In this document: positions 51,500-61,119 of the stretch, piece after piece
Position numbering within the stretch: position 1 is the stretch's first letter
Layout: each line of letters starts with the position of its first letter
Notes under the pieces: generated by a model
What the model saw: the letters and a program-made list of their open reading frames with translations, nothing else
Database searches by the model: none
Told to the model about the DNA's origin: nothing
Position numbers and translations under genes: made by a program
Assembly (NCBI GenBank): GCA_021927905.1
Contig: BLLK01000046.1
Location: 868,001 to 932,000 of the forward strand
Length of the DNA stretch: 64,000 nucleotides
From: Chaetoceros tenuissimus
Lineage: Eukaryota > Bacillariophyta > Thalassiosirophyceae > Chaetocerotales > Chaetocerotaceae
Direction of reading: 5' to 3'

Positions 51500-52015
51500 A
51501 AAAATATTGAAAGTTAAATTAGAATAGATTATACATATGCGGCAGTGCAAGGATCCTTAAGAGATTCCAATAATCTCCAGAACTTGAAACTTCCATCAAG
51601 TGTCAGAGAAGTGAAGTCAAGCTTATTGCTAGCATATAGACCTTTGTACAATAAGATCAAATTCGAAGATTATGATGATTCTTTACCTCTGGAATAGCTA
51701 TGAAAAATGAAACTAATAAAGGTATCACAAGTTAATGTCGTCATTCAATGACAGAAGGATTACGGCTAGTTTTGTTCATTTTTGACATATAGACATATCT
51801 CGGGCTTCCTCATCATTGGGTTTCCCTTCTCAATAGAACAGTATGTAGCAGCTATCAAAAGAATAGGTACATATCAACAGAAGAATTGAAATGGCACAAC
51901 ACGATCAAAACAGCGAGCAGAAAATATGGCTTCTCAAACAAAACTATCGCGTAACATTAATAACATTACACAGTATTGTTCAATAAAGAAGAAATAATGG
52001 AAATGAAAGATAGAT
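51500..52015. other. spacer, 0.5 kb, with a protein-like orphan frame
   Basis: Lies between MON1 and the Cys-rich gene. A protein-like open stretch at about 51522-51697 is listed separately; the rest is AT-rich without features. Confidence 0.6.
51522..51697 (+). pseudogene. orphan coding-like segment, ~58 codons without start
   Basis: The frame reads 'YAAVQGSLRDSNNLQNLK', 'LPSSVREVKSSLLLAYRPLY' and 'NKIKFEDYDDSLPLE' before TAG. Composition is protein-like. No ATG lies in frame; an AG occurs near its start ('AATTAG'), so it might be a last exon or a remnant. It does not continue the MON1 frame. No family recognised. Confidence 0.3.
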
Positions 52016-53365
52016 ATGAAAATGAAAGCAGCTTCGAACTTATTAGTAACTTGGTTTCTCACTCTTTCCGTTCTTAGAGTGAATCTTGCCGATACAAGCA
52101 CATGCCCTTGTTTCTCAGAAGAAGATCTAAAATACTTAATCGAACCTCTAAACGATGAATCTTTTCCTTTCGACGTAAAAAAGGGTACTTCATGTACATG
52201 GAGGTCCAATGAGTTGGTCATCGATTATGCACCAGTGGACTTGTCGACATGGAACAAAGATATTCAAACGTTCGATCACAAAAGTGATTACAAAAGATGT
52301 AGCATATCAAGATCCAAACTGTCCTGCCAAGGCCCTTCTTCAAACTCCAAAGGATTATCTCAAGATCAAGTCGACGCATGTACTAACCTACTCAACGATG
52401 CGTGTAGTACAATACGAGAGGCGGTTTGCCCATGCTACTCTTATGTAGATTTGACAACAGTTCACAAGAAAATTAGTTCTGGATCAATGATCGTGGATCT
52501 TGAACAGACGTGCAAGAAAAATGAAGAATCCTTTTACGGCATATTTGAGTTAAGCGATCATGACAGTCAAGGAGCTTTTTGTGAGAATAAGTGCTCCAAT
52601 TTGAATTATGCATATTTGGACTCTAGCATATTTCCCAGCTGTCTGGCCGGCACTGAGTCCGGCTATCCTATGCTCTTACGAAGACGTCTACGACCCATGC
52701 TCAGTACCAATCCTGACCAAGCTGCTCATTGTGCCTCTATGATGGATGAGTTATGCAAGACATTCGTTTCAGATGATTTTGCCACAACATCTTCGTTTGT
52801 ATATGAAGACAATGACAACTTCAGATTCAATGGAAACCAGAGCAGAGATTGTGCATGGGTTGATAGTGTTATTGGAAAAAGACTCAAAAGATGTAAGAGA
52901 AGGGATAGCCTTACAAATAGCTTTGTTTTTGAACACTGTCGCAAGACTTGTAGAACATGTTCCTGTTCCAATAATGCTTATTTATTCAATGCCCAACATG
53001 GTCAAAATTGTGCGTGGGTTGGAGAAGATCCAGACAACCGTTGCCAACTATTTGGTGTAGACAACAATTGTCTTGATACTTGCAACAAAAAATGCTGTAA
53101 AGATAGTGAGGAACATGCGAAGACTTTCACAAGGAAGGGTATGAGCTTAGATGAAATGATGAAAGATGACCAACTGCGATTCTATATCTGTTCGAGGAAG
53201 AATATCGCCCGCAAATTTCCAATGTCATGTGGACTTTGCTTAGAAAATGGAAGTCATGTAAAGGACGAGATCAAAGGAGAAAGTTTCAACGAGGAAGAGA
53301 GGTCTCTTCTTAGTCTTGCAGCAGCAGTTTTTCAACATACCCTTTTATCTACGGAAGATGATTGA
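52016..53365 (+). CDS. secreted cysteine-rich protein, diatom-specific type
   Basis: Single exon, 449 aa. Residues 1-25 are a signal peptide ('NLLVTWFLTLSVLRVNLA'). About 40 Cys are spread in recurring blocks. Two N-terminal repeats have the form 'CPCxSxxDL' (~30-140 and ~141-270). These are followed by two modules of the diatom Cys motif with 'FRFNG..SRDCAWV', 'FEHCRKTCRTC', and 'LFNAQHGQNCAWVGED', 'CNKKCCKD'. The latter resembles small ShK-like disulphide domains common in diatom secreted proteins. A dibasic cluster 'LLRRRLR' (~225-231) could be a processing site. It is probably extracellular or wall-associated; no enzymatic motif is seen. No membrane segment follows the signal peptide. Confidence 0.75.
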   Translation: MKMKAASNLLVTWFLTLSVLRVNLADTSTCPCFSEEDLKYLIEPLNDESFPFDVKKGTSCTWRSNELVIDYAPVDLSTWNKDIQTFDHKSDYKRCSISRSKLSCQGPSSNSKGLSQDQVDACTNLLNDACSTIREAVCPCYSYVDLTTVHKKISSGSMIVDLEQTCKKNEESFYGIFELSDHDSQGAFCENKCSNLNYAYLDSSIFPSCLAGTESGYPMLLRRRLRPMLSTNPDQAAHCASMMDELCKTFVSDDFATTSSFVYEDNDNFRFNGNQSRDCAWVDSVIGKRLKRCKRRDSLTNSFVFEHCRKTCRTCSCSNNAYLFNAQHGQNCAWVGEDPDNRCQLFGVDNNCLDTCNKKCCKDSEEHAKTFTRKGMSLDEMMKDDQLRFYICSRKNIARKFPMSCGLCLENGSHVKDEIKGESFNEEERSLLSLAAAVFQHTLLSTEDD

Positions 53366-53527
53366 TACTTATTACATACATATTCACGCGACTGTGTTTT
53401 GTTTCTACTCAATAAGAGATGTAGAGTCACCATTCTTTTTTAGCCAAACTAAAATAGTTTCAACATACATCGAGCTTCCTAAGATTTCACATGAAATGCA
53501 CTGGATTTTTTACTTTATTGAGTAAAT

Positions 53528-55055
53528 TTACGATTGACGACATTCAACATTCTGTTGACCATCTTCATCGTCGGAATCATATGCATCATTGTGTGTTTCT
53601 GCTCCTCCCTTTCCAAAGTTCTTGACATCCGCCGCGTCAAGATGGCATACCTCAGCCTCGTCTTCGTCATAATCAACAGGCATTGATGGATCTGGTAAAG
53701 TCTTCTTCAAAGTTGCAACAGTAGCCTCATCAAGTTCTCCATCAGTTGGGAACTCAACTCTGAAAAGAACATAAAGGTTACCCTTGACAAAAGGATTTCC
53801 TTTTGAAGGCATACCTTCACCGCTTACAATCTTCACAAATGGCTGCCCTCCAACAGTCTCTGGCTTGATAACCTCACCAGGTCTTGACTTAATTACAATC
53901 TCTCTATTGTCAAGATGTTTCAAGCTCCACTCAAACCCACAAAGAGCTTCATTCAAACTCAGAGTTTTAGTAATGAGCAGATCAGCCCCCTTACGCTTGA
54001 ACAAATCGTGTTCCTTCTCTTGTACAATGAAGTTGATGTCACCTGGTTCCATATTTGGCTTTTCATCAGCCATTCCCCTGAACTGAATCTTTTGGCCATT
54101 CTTCATTCCCTTTTCAACATGTACTTCCAAAACCTTACGCTCTTTCTTGGTCTTACACTTGTATCCATCGGTACAACTTGGACACTTGCGTTGAACTTGC
54201 TGGACCATTCCCAAAGCAATCTGTCTCAACTCCATAACTGCTCCTTGTCCATCACAAGCTTCACACATGGTTGCATCGCCAATAATAACCTGGCGGTTGA
54301 TTGCCAACTTGACAGTCTTTCCATTGTACAAGTCTTCCAAAGAAACCTTGATTGGGTGGTTGATACTTTCTCCCTTTCTTGGACCGGATCTTCTTCCTCC
54401 TCCGCCTCCAAAGAACATGGAGAAGATGTCGTCAGGAGATCTTCCTCCTCCACCTTCATTCTCAAGTCCTTCAAGTCCATATTTATCATATTTTGCACGT
54501 TTTTCTTCGTCTGAGAGGACTTCGTATGCAGCAGATATTTCTTTGAATTTTTGCTCATCTCCTCCTTTATCTGGATGATGCTTTACAGCAAGCTTTCTGT
54601 ATTCCTTTTTGATTTCTTTTGCATCTGCTGTTTTTTCAACCTAATGAGAAAAGTAAATGTAAGAACTTTGGTATGGTAATAGAAGAGAATTTGAATCGCT
54701 ATGCGTCCATCCCAAACAATGCAGCGTATGCAAAACACTTTTTAGAGCATACGCCATGACCTACGAGTAGGAGAACAAAAATGACCATAGTATAGCAGTC
54801 TCCTTTCACAGCTTTGAAAATCTAACCTAGGCCTAGAATATCAGAATTGCTATAGCTATACTCAGCTCTAAGCATTGACATTGTTTCAAATGTGCTCATC
54901 CCTTATACACACATGCCCAGCAACAATTGCATACTTACACCGAGGGTCTCATAAAGTTTAGTAGTATCGACATCCCTAGGTGGACCTCTTCTTCCGCCTC
55001 CTGGCATACCTCCAGCATGAGCAAAGTGTTCAAAAGGATCTCCTCCGAAAAACAT
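53528..55055 (-). CDS. DnaJ/Hsp40 type I-like co-chaperone lacking one zinc centre, two exons
   Basis: Exon 1 is 55055-54939, the intron is 54938-54641 (GTAAGT...CATTAG, 298 nt), and exon 2 is 54640-53528, giving 409 aa, the usual DNAJA/Ydj1 length. A short Gly/Phe-rich leader precedes the J domain (HPD at 61-63), and a G/F region ends near 122. The cysteine region has only C165-x2-C168 ('CEACDGQG'), C192-x2-C195 ('CPSCTDG') and a lone C201. Family proteins have four CxxCxGxG motifs; by alignment motifs 1 and 4 (zinc centre I) are missing and motifs 2 and 3 (centre II) remain. Two substrate-binding beta domains follow ('[20 protein letters not shown]'). The C-terminus 'CRQS' is a CaaX-type farnesylation signal. 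It would stimulate Hsp70 in the cytosol or at ER/nuclear membranes. Confidence 0.93.
54641..54938 (-). other. unusually long first intron of the DnaJ gene with perfect hairpin
   Basis: 298 nt, against 60-115 nt for other introns here. It holds a perfect 8-bp stem ('GCGTATGC' at 54724-54731 and 'GCATACGC' at 54747-54754). I do not see C/D-box or H/ACA-box signals good enough to call an intronic snoRNA. Confidence 0.5.
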
Positions 55056-55526
55056 TTTAAATTAGATTAGGAACAAAGTAGTTATCCTCTATGGACTATG
55101 GTACAAAGAATGAGATAGCAAAGGCGGATAATTGCTTCCACCAGAAGAAGAGGAAAGAAATGAAACGAAAATGCAAGCAGCAAGTGTGGCCAGTCGTGGG
55201 ATTGGTCGATGTGGCAGGAGGGAGGAGCATTTTTATCTGAGTGGTGGTGAGCAATGCTTGCCTAAAAGTTCTATTCAGATAGCCACAGAGAAGTTCCCTT
55301 TAGACTATGATAGAAAGGGGAAAGAGAGAAGGAAAGATTAAGATATATAACACGTCATTGTCTCATCTTTCTCATTTCTGTTGCGTTATGCGGTATGCCA
55401 TCATACTTACGAGTAGATGTTTTACATAATATATTATGTTGTATTAGACTAGAACTTCCATAAACACATAATCCGATACACTTATTCAGCTCCATAAACT
55501 CTTGTTTAGCCTTTGAAAAATAAAGG
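55056..55526. other. divergent promoter region, 0.47 kb
   Basis: Lies between the DnaJ gene (-) and the carrier gene (+). Purine-rich with 'GGAAAGAGAGAAGGAAAG' near 55319. No gene supported. Confidence 0.5.
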
Positions 55527-56702
55527 ATGAACTGGCTCACGAAAGCGACCCTCATTATTGTAGTAGCAACTCCAATAGCATCAGGATTTTCTACTTTATC
55601 CATCCATCCAAGAATACAATGGTTGCATGGTATGAGCAAGGTAATGGAACAAGAAATCATAAGTTGCGACAAAGATCAAGATATAAATGAAGAGATGGTC
55701 GCCTCGAGAAGGGCCTTTCTCTCGACAGCATCTATAGCGACAGCATCCCTTATAGCATTACCATCTGAACCTGCTAATGCAGACTCTGGTAGTGTAGCAG
55801 TCAAAGCAGCACCATCAGCTAAACAAATATTTCAACAATCTGCAAAGAAAGCAATATCGGGTGGTAAAGCGGGAGCTACCGCATCTGTATTTCAAGTGTT
55901 AACTTTTATGTGGCTGAGGACTTGTATGAACTATCAATATCGCAATGGGGGGACATTAGGATCATCTTTGCAAACATTATATGAAGAAGGTGGTGTAGGT
56001 CGTTTATATCAAGGTCTTCCTTTTGCTCTTATTCAAGGTCCATTAACAAGATTTGGTGATACAGCTGCAAATGTTGGGATTTTAGCACTTCTCGATTCAA
56101 TTCCAGAATTAGAAGGTTTGCCTTTACCACTGAAGACTGCATGTGGAAGTATTTGTGCAGGATTGTGGAGAATTATTTTGATGCCTGTTGATACCAGCAA
56201 AACTGTACTACAAGTAGAAGGTAAAGATGGACTGGATGAACTGTACGAAAAAGTAAAAGAAGTCGGCATTGGTCCATTGTACAGAGGAGCACTTGCAAGT
56301 GCGGCAGCAACTGCTGCAGGTCATTATCCATGGTTCCTTACATATAACTTTTTGAATGATGCATTGCCAACCGTACAAGCTGCTGCATTAGATGGAAGTG
56401 GAATTGTCGAAAATATAGTACTGATGAAACTTGCACGATCAGCTTTCTTAGGTTTTGGAGCTAGTTGTGTGAGCGATGTCTGTTCAAATAGTTTACGTGT
56501 AATCAAAACAACAAAACAAACTGCTGGTGTTGACGAAGAAGGCAATGAATTATCTTACAAGGATGCAGTTTCACTGATTCTCGAAAAAGATGGATGGGTG
56601 GGATTGTTTGGCCGTGGCCTTCAAACAAGATTGCTCACCAATGCTCTTCAGGGTGCAGTGTTTTCCGTGCTATGGAGATATTTCCAGGAAGGTTCTTCCT
56701 AA
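55527..56702 (+). CDS. mitochondrial-carrier-family protein with plastid and Tat-like presequence
   Basis: Single exon, 391 aa. Residues ~105-390 form a six-helix carrier with three repeats; the motif 'PxD/ExxK' is visible as 'MPVDTSKTVLQ' in the second repeat and degenerate in the others ('TFMWLRTCMNYQYRNGG', 'SDVCSNSLRVIKTTKQ'). The N-terminus is unusual for the family. A signal peptide ends 'IASG/FSTL' (Phe21, ASAFAP-like). Then 'ASRRAFLSTASIATASLIALP' with 'PANA' (RR at 61-62, AxA at 83-85) looks like a twin-arginine thylakoid signal. Carrier proteins are known in the thylakoid membrane of plants (TAAC). A plastid-internal location is inferred. Substrate unknown. The first and third signature motifs are weak, so transport activity is not assured. 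Confidence 0.82.
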   Translation: MNWLTKATLIIVVATPIASGFSTLSIHPRIQWLHGMSKVMEQEIISCDKDQDINEEMVASRRAFLSTASIATASLIALPSEPANADSGSVAVKAAPSAKQIFQQSAKKAISGGKAGATASVFQVLTFMWLRTCMNYQYRNGGTLGSSLQTLYEEGGVGRLYQGLPFALIQGPLTRFGDTAANVGILALLDSIPELEGLPLPLKTACGSICAGLWRIILMPVDTSKTVLQVEGKDGLDELYEKVKEVGIGPLYRGALASAAATAAGHYPWFLTYNFLNDALPTVQAAALDGSGIVENIVLMKLARSAFLGFGASCVSDVCSNSLRVIKTTKQTAGVDEEGNELSYKDAVSLILEKDGWVGLFGRGLQTRLLTNALQGAVFSVLWRYFQEGSS

Positions 56703-56818
56703 AATAAGACATCTAGGATAGCTACATTATAATAAACTCGAAAAAGAAGCAAGTACCTAGAATAGTATTCTAATTGACAACTGTATTAATTCATTAAGGT
56801 AATATTATAGTCTACGCC

Positions 56819-57943
56819 CTAAGTCTTGAAGAAGGAATCCTTCAATCGAAGAAATCCGTACTCTTGGAATATTCCTCCATATCTATTTCAAACGAACAAT
56901 ATTGAGTCGCTTGATTGAGTGAAAAAACAAAGCAGTGCTTATTCAAATTCACAAAACGAAGGTTCTTACCTAGTATCAGCCTCACGATGGAAAATGACAA
57001 AATTGTTTTTCTCCATAAATTCAAATATTTCATCTTCATTTCTCGGAGCTCCGTGTAAGGATACAACCACTTGTCGAGGAGTTACACCACTAGTCAGCCA
57101 TTCCTGATATGTATGCCATTCGCATCCATCACAGTCTACGCGCATTATTTCGATATTTCGACCTTCATGGCCCAAATGATGGACCGTTTCTTTTAACGTC
57201 ATGAAACCTCGTCTGGCTTTTGGTGCATCAATCTCACCTTCCAAACTCCAATTATGGGCAATCACTCCCTTTGGTAATTGCTTCGAATCAACTTCGTCCA
57301 CAAATCTATGATCGAAAAAGTGTATTTCGCATTTTCCATCTAATTCAGCCAATAATTCCTTTTCAAATGCAAAATCAAAGGTTCGAGAAGTAGGACTCCC
57401 TCTTCCAAATGAATATATTAGGCAATCTTTTGATGGCTCTATTCTATGCACATCACAAACATATTTTGATGAATCAGCATGTCCACCTATTCTCAAAAGT
57501 CCTTGACAATCAAAATTAGGCTGCCAATTGTGATTATACCATTTTGATGGTGAGTTCCTATTTGCATATTTAGACCTAAGGCCTAGTTCTTTGTCATTGT
57601 GTTTGGGTTGATTTTGAACCCGATGTTTCTTTGTATTCCATACTTGAACAGGAACGTCTCGAAAGAATCCAAAGCTTTCACGTTTTGCTACTTCAAAATG
57701 ACCCTGCTGATAAGGTACAGCAGTTAAAGTTCTAAATATAGAGAATATCAGTATGATGGATGCTAACAGATAAATATGTTTGTTTCGTCGGTGTGGGAGA
57801 GGCGGCGGTAATTTCGCTAATACATCTTTTGTGTTTGATTCTACATAGTCTTTTACCTCATCTAAAAGAGGTAATCCCTCGTGTAGAGCTGAAGCTATGG
57901 GAGCATCATCTTCTTCGTGCGGCAGCCTTATAACTCTGAGCAT
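56819..57943 (-). CDS. METTL24-like (Methyltransf_22) type II membrane protein, two exons
   Basis: Exon 1 is 57943-56970, the intron is 56969-56883 (GTAAGA...GAAATAG, 87 nt), and exon 2 is 56882-56819, giving 345 aa. The splice was set by homology to the neighbouring paralogue: 'FHREADTR' joins 'YGGIFQEYGFLRLKDSFFK'. A single membrane anchor lies at ~56-76 ('IYLLASIILIFSIFRTLTAV') after a basic/acidic cytosolic arm. The lumenal domain has 'DCLIYSFGRGSPTSRTFDF', 'CEIHFFDHRF', 'MRVDCDGCEWHTYQEWL' and 'VVVSLHGAP', the order seen in METTL24/FkbM-like methyltransferases. Location is inferred to be Golgi, acting on glycans or secreted products. Enzymatic activity is not shown by sequence alone. It is head-to-head with its paralogue at 58261. 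Confidence 0.8.
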
Positions 57944-58260
57944 AGTTTCCTATCGGTAGCAGGTGTATATCACTGTTTCTACGATGATGAAGTGAACAAT
58001 ACTTCACCTATTGGACTTCCACTTTAACTCAGATCACACTAGGTACTCGGTAAGCACGACGACCGAGCTAGAAAAAATGAGAGCGGAGAAACTTGAAAAA
58101 GTCCTTCAAAATGACCCTTTGCATCTCGTTTCTCCGAAATATGAAACAATAGACAATAGATCGATGGAATATCATACACATCATAATGTTTATGTATTTT
58201 GTTCTTATTTGGACTCTATTCCCATAGATCTACAGTTGTTGATTCTATATAGTTATCGTA
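57944..58260. promoter_or_regulatory. shared 0.32-kb promoter region of two divergent paralogues
   Basis: The spacer separates start codons of the two METTL24-like genes, so both promoters must lie within 317 bp. A 93-codon frame at 58011 is open but not convincing. Confidence 0.55.
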
Positions 58261-59556
58261 ATGTCACTAAGAAGTGCACCATCTGCAAATGAGGAAGTTG
58301 AGGAGCTTCCTTTAACTCTAAATAATGAGTTCGACGACAAGTCAGCCATTACAACAACAAGAAAACCAGTGAGCAAATTAAGAATGAAACTTTTATCTGC
58401 AATTGATTTCATAGAAAATCAGATTGAGAATTCGCATACTATTCCTGTCAAGATCAAAAGAGTAATACATGAATTCAAGCATACGAACAATTTACTCTAT
58501 GGAGCACTTGGACTCTTTACTTTCATATTCTTAATCAAACATCTATTTCATACCGAGCTAAATTCATATAGGGAATCATTTGGTCTACTCGAAGTATCCA
58601 ATCAAGATTGGGATAGAATAAAAAGAATGAATAAACGAACTGAGAAGCACAAGTTTGATAAGCTATCATATATTGATGATCCACATGTCTGGTATCAATA
58701 TAACTACCCAAGAAACTTTATCTGTCCAAACGAACAAAAGATTGGCAAAATAATTACTGGAACTGATATCAATAAACATCAAATACAAGACTATGATGGG
58801 TATTTGGGAGATGGGAAATGGTTGTGTAATCCGAAAGGAATAGTAAACACGGTCAAGGAACGAATGAAGCGAACCAGTTTTCAAAAGTTTTTACAAGCAC
58901 TTGGTCACAAATATCCCTCCAAGAATTCATGTTTGATATATAGTATAGGAGTCAATGGCAATGGTTTACATTTCGAAAAGGGGATACAAAAACTTTTATC
59001 ACATGCGGCTGGCAATTGCAATCAAAAGGGTGAATGTAAACCATTTTGTGAGATTCATATCTTTGATCCAGGTAGATACCATGAGCAAATGCTTTTCGAA
59101 GAAGGTATAATCTATCATGACTTTGGAATTGTTTCTAGTGTCTCATTGGCTCGAACTGATGCCGAGAACATGGACAATCCTGGAGAATCAGAAATGAGGC
59201 AGCATTTCAAGAGCTTTCAAGAAACTGTAATTGAACTAGGTCATGTCGGTCATGTCATTGATGTGATGAAGGTAGATTGTAAAATGTGTGAATGGGGAAT
59301 TTACGACGATTGGTTTGATCGAGAGTATCCAGAGAGTTCAAAGCATCATCGCCGACATAGGAAAGCTGGAGTAACGTCCATCAATCAGCTTCTAGTCGAG
59401 GTTCATGGAACTCCAGAAGAGTACGTCAATGATTTCTTTGAACGGATAGAGGAAGAACACTATGCCATCTTTCACAAAGATTCAGATACTCAGATTTTCC
59501 AAGGAACCAGCCAAGACTATGCATTCCTCAAATTAGATAAATCCTTTTTCAAGTAG
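58261..59556 (+). CDS. METTL24-like (Methyltransf_22) type II membrane protein
   Basis: Single exon, 431 aa. A membrane anchor lies at ~78-95 ('LLYGALGLFTFIFLIKH'), followed by a lumenal domain colinear with the paralogue at 56819-57943: 'SCLIYSIGVNGNGLHFEKGI', 'CEIHIFDPGRYHEQ', 'IDVMKVDCKMCEWGIYDDW', 'LLVEVHGTPEE', 'FHKDSDTQIFQGTSQDYAF'. A His/Arg-rich insert ('SKHHRRHRKAG') separates the acidic motif from the last strand pair. The family comprises FkbM/METTL24-like putative methyltransferases. The substrate is unknown. This copy is longer by ~85 residues and lacks the last intron found in the paralogue. Confidence 0.82.
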   Translation: MSLRSAPSANEEVEELPLTLNNEFDDKSAITTTRKPVSKLRMKLLSAIDFIENQIENSHTIPVKIKRVIHEFKHTNNLLYGALGLFTFIFLIKHLFHTELNSYRESFGLLEVSNQDWDRIKRMNKRTEKHKFDKLSYIDDPHVWYQYNYPRNFICPNEQKIGKIITGTDINKHQIQDYDGYLGDGKWLCNPKGIVNTVKERMKRTSFQKFLQALGHKYPSKNSCLIYSIGVNGNGLHFEKGIQKLLSHAAGNCNQKGECKPFCEIHIFDPGRYHEQMLFEEGIIYHDFGIVSSVSLARTDAENMDNPGESEMRQHFKSFQETVIELGHVGHVIDVMKVDCKMCEWGIYDDWFDREYPESSKHHRRHRKAGVTSINQLLVEVHGTPEEYVNDFFERIEEEHYAIFHKDSDTQIFQGTSQDYAFLKLDKSFFK

Positions 59557-59651
59557 AATATGACTAAAGTAATTATTACTATCAATTAGATGAAATATAT
59601 AGCATATATCTTATATCTTTATATATGTATACTTGTATTTCCAATATAGCT

Positions 59652-60719
59652 CTATTGAATAAATAGATATGATAATATACCAGCAGTCAATGGAACTGAC
59701 CAATTGTCATCGCCCACAGGGAATAGCTCGACCATTGCTGAAACAGCGCTGATGAATAAAATCTTGCCAACTAATACAGGTACCGTCATAGTGATTGCTA
59801 CACTGTTTGTATACAGTAACCAAATTGAAAGCAAAGTGGAACACAAAAACGAAGCAACTACAAATCCTGCTGATCCAGCAATCGATTTACTCTCTGAGAA
59901 GAACCACTTATTATTCTTCCCAAATCGCCTTCCAATTATATCAGCCATGCCATCTCCAGCTGCCATTGTTGATAATGCAATCACTCCACTCAAATTATCC
60001 CGGAAAGAGAGTAAAATCGCCGAAAACAAAATCACAACATATATAAATGGTCCACCCAATGCCTCCTCTTTATTTCCACTTCTGGATATAGCATTTGCTA
60101 ATTCTTCAGCATCTTCTTCACTACTAGTACCAGCAAGCCATAGCTTCACAGCTTGAAGAAAAGGCACAAAAGCTGCAAAGAATCTTGCTCCAAAAGTATC
60201 AGAAAATAATGGCCAGCAAATAATGAATAATGGAGCTGACAATGTATGAATAATCTTTCTCGAATCTCTCGCTTGAAGCACATCATCTGCTGCAAGTTTT
60301 GTAATTGTCTTTACGAAAATGAGCGCTAACACTGTAGTCAATATAGATACACCAAAATCTTGAAACATGAGTACATTTGAATAATCTTCTCCGAGAAGAC
60401 CAACTTTTGAAAGAGCGATTGTAGAAGCGAGATAAATTCCGGCCGATTGGCCTAGTAGTATTCTATTCTCAGTGAGAAAAGATGAACGTCTTTTGCTTAC
60501 TGGTACATCATTGTTTGCTTCTGATGAAAGATGTAGTGAAATATTATTTCTATGATCTATGGGTTGTTGATTGTAAGCTGGTAACTCTTTTGCAGGTCTA
60601 TTTGAGAGTGACGATTGGACTGGTCTAGGCTTTTGCAATACTGGCGTTCTACTGTTTAGTCCAAACGTGCTTCCGAGATGGCAAGAAAGTAGAATCGTTA
60701 ACAGTATTATCGATTTCAT
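59652..60719 (-). CDS. phytol/farnesol kinase-like plastid protein (VTE5-type)
   Basis: Single exon, 355 aa. A signal peptide with 'GST/FGLN' (Phe19 at +1) and a Ser/Pro-rich transit stretch indicate the plastid. The mature part has many membrane helices and the polyprenol-kinase signature: 'ARDSRKIIHTLSAPLFIICWPLF', 'GDGMADIIGRRFGKNNKWFF', 'ESKSIAGSAGFVVASFL'. Plant VTE5 phosphorylates phytol released from chlorophyll for tocopherol synthesis, and related enzymes act on farnesol. CTP is the usual phosphate donor. Phytol versus farnesol specificity cannot be decided here. It probably sits in the plastid envelope. Confidence 0.85.
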   Translation of the reverse strand: MKSIILLTILLSCHLGSTFGLNSRTPVLQKPRPVQSSLSNRPAKELPAYNQQPIDHRNNISLHLSSEANNDVPVSKRRSSFLTENRILLGQSAGIYLASTIALSKVGLLGEDYSNVLMFQDFGVSILTTVLALIFVKTITKLAADDVLQARDSRKIIHTLSAPLFIICWPLFSDTFGARFFAAFVPFLQAVKLWLAGTSSEEDAEELANAISRSGNKEEALGGPFIYVVILFSAILLSFRDNLSGVIALSTMAAGDGMADIIGRRFGKNNKWFFSESKSIAGSAGFVVASFLCSTLLSIWLLYTNSVAITMTVPVLVGKILFISAVSAMVELFPVGDDNWSVPLTAGILSYLFIQ

Positions 60720-61119
60720 CAGTGCAGGAATGTGAATTAGGAGCTTGTATTATGTTCTGAATACAGTTTCATGCAACAGTCTCAATCTGTCACTGATGTT
60801 GACACTGAATGTTTGATGTTTGTTTGTATGGGACGACGAAAAGTTGAAGGCTTGAAAATGCACATGAACATGATCGAAGAAAATACCCGGAGAGGATCTG
60901 ACGTAAGTTCAAAAAAGAATGCTTTCTCTTATTTAGCTTGTGTACATAGCTAATTAATATATTACCTCTTTATTATCCTGCGAATTTCACCTGTTCACCT
61001 GCAAATAAAACAAGAGCAGGTTCAATTATTACATTCAGAAGTTGTATTACTCGTACATTACTCTCGTTGATATCATTGAATTCACTGTCCATATTTCATT
61101 CCAAGTTTCCTTACAAAGT

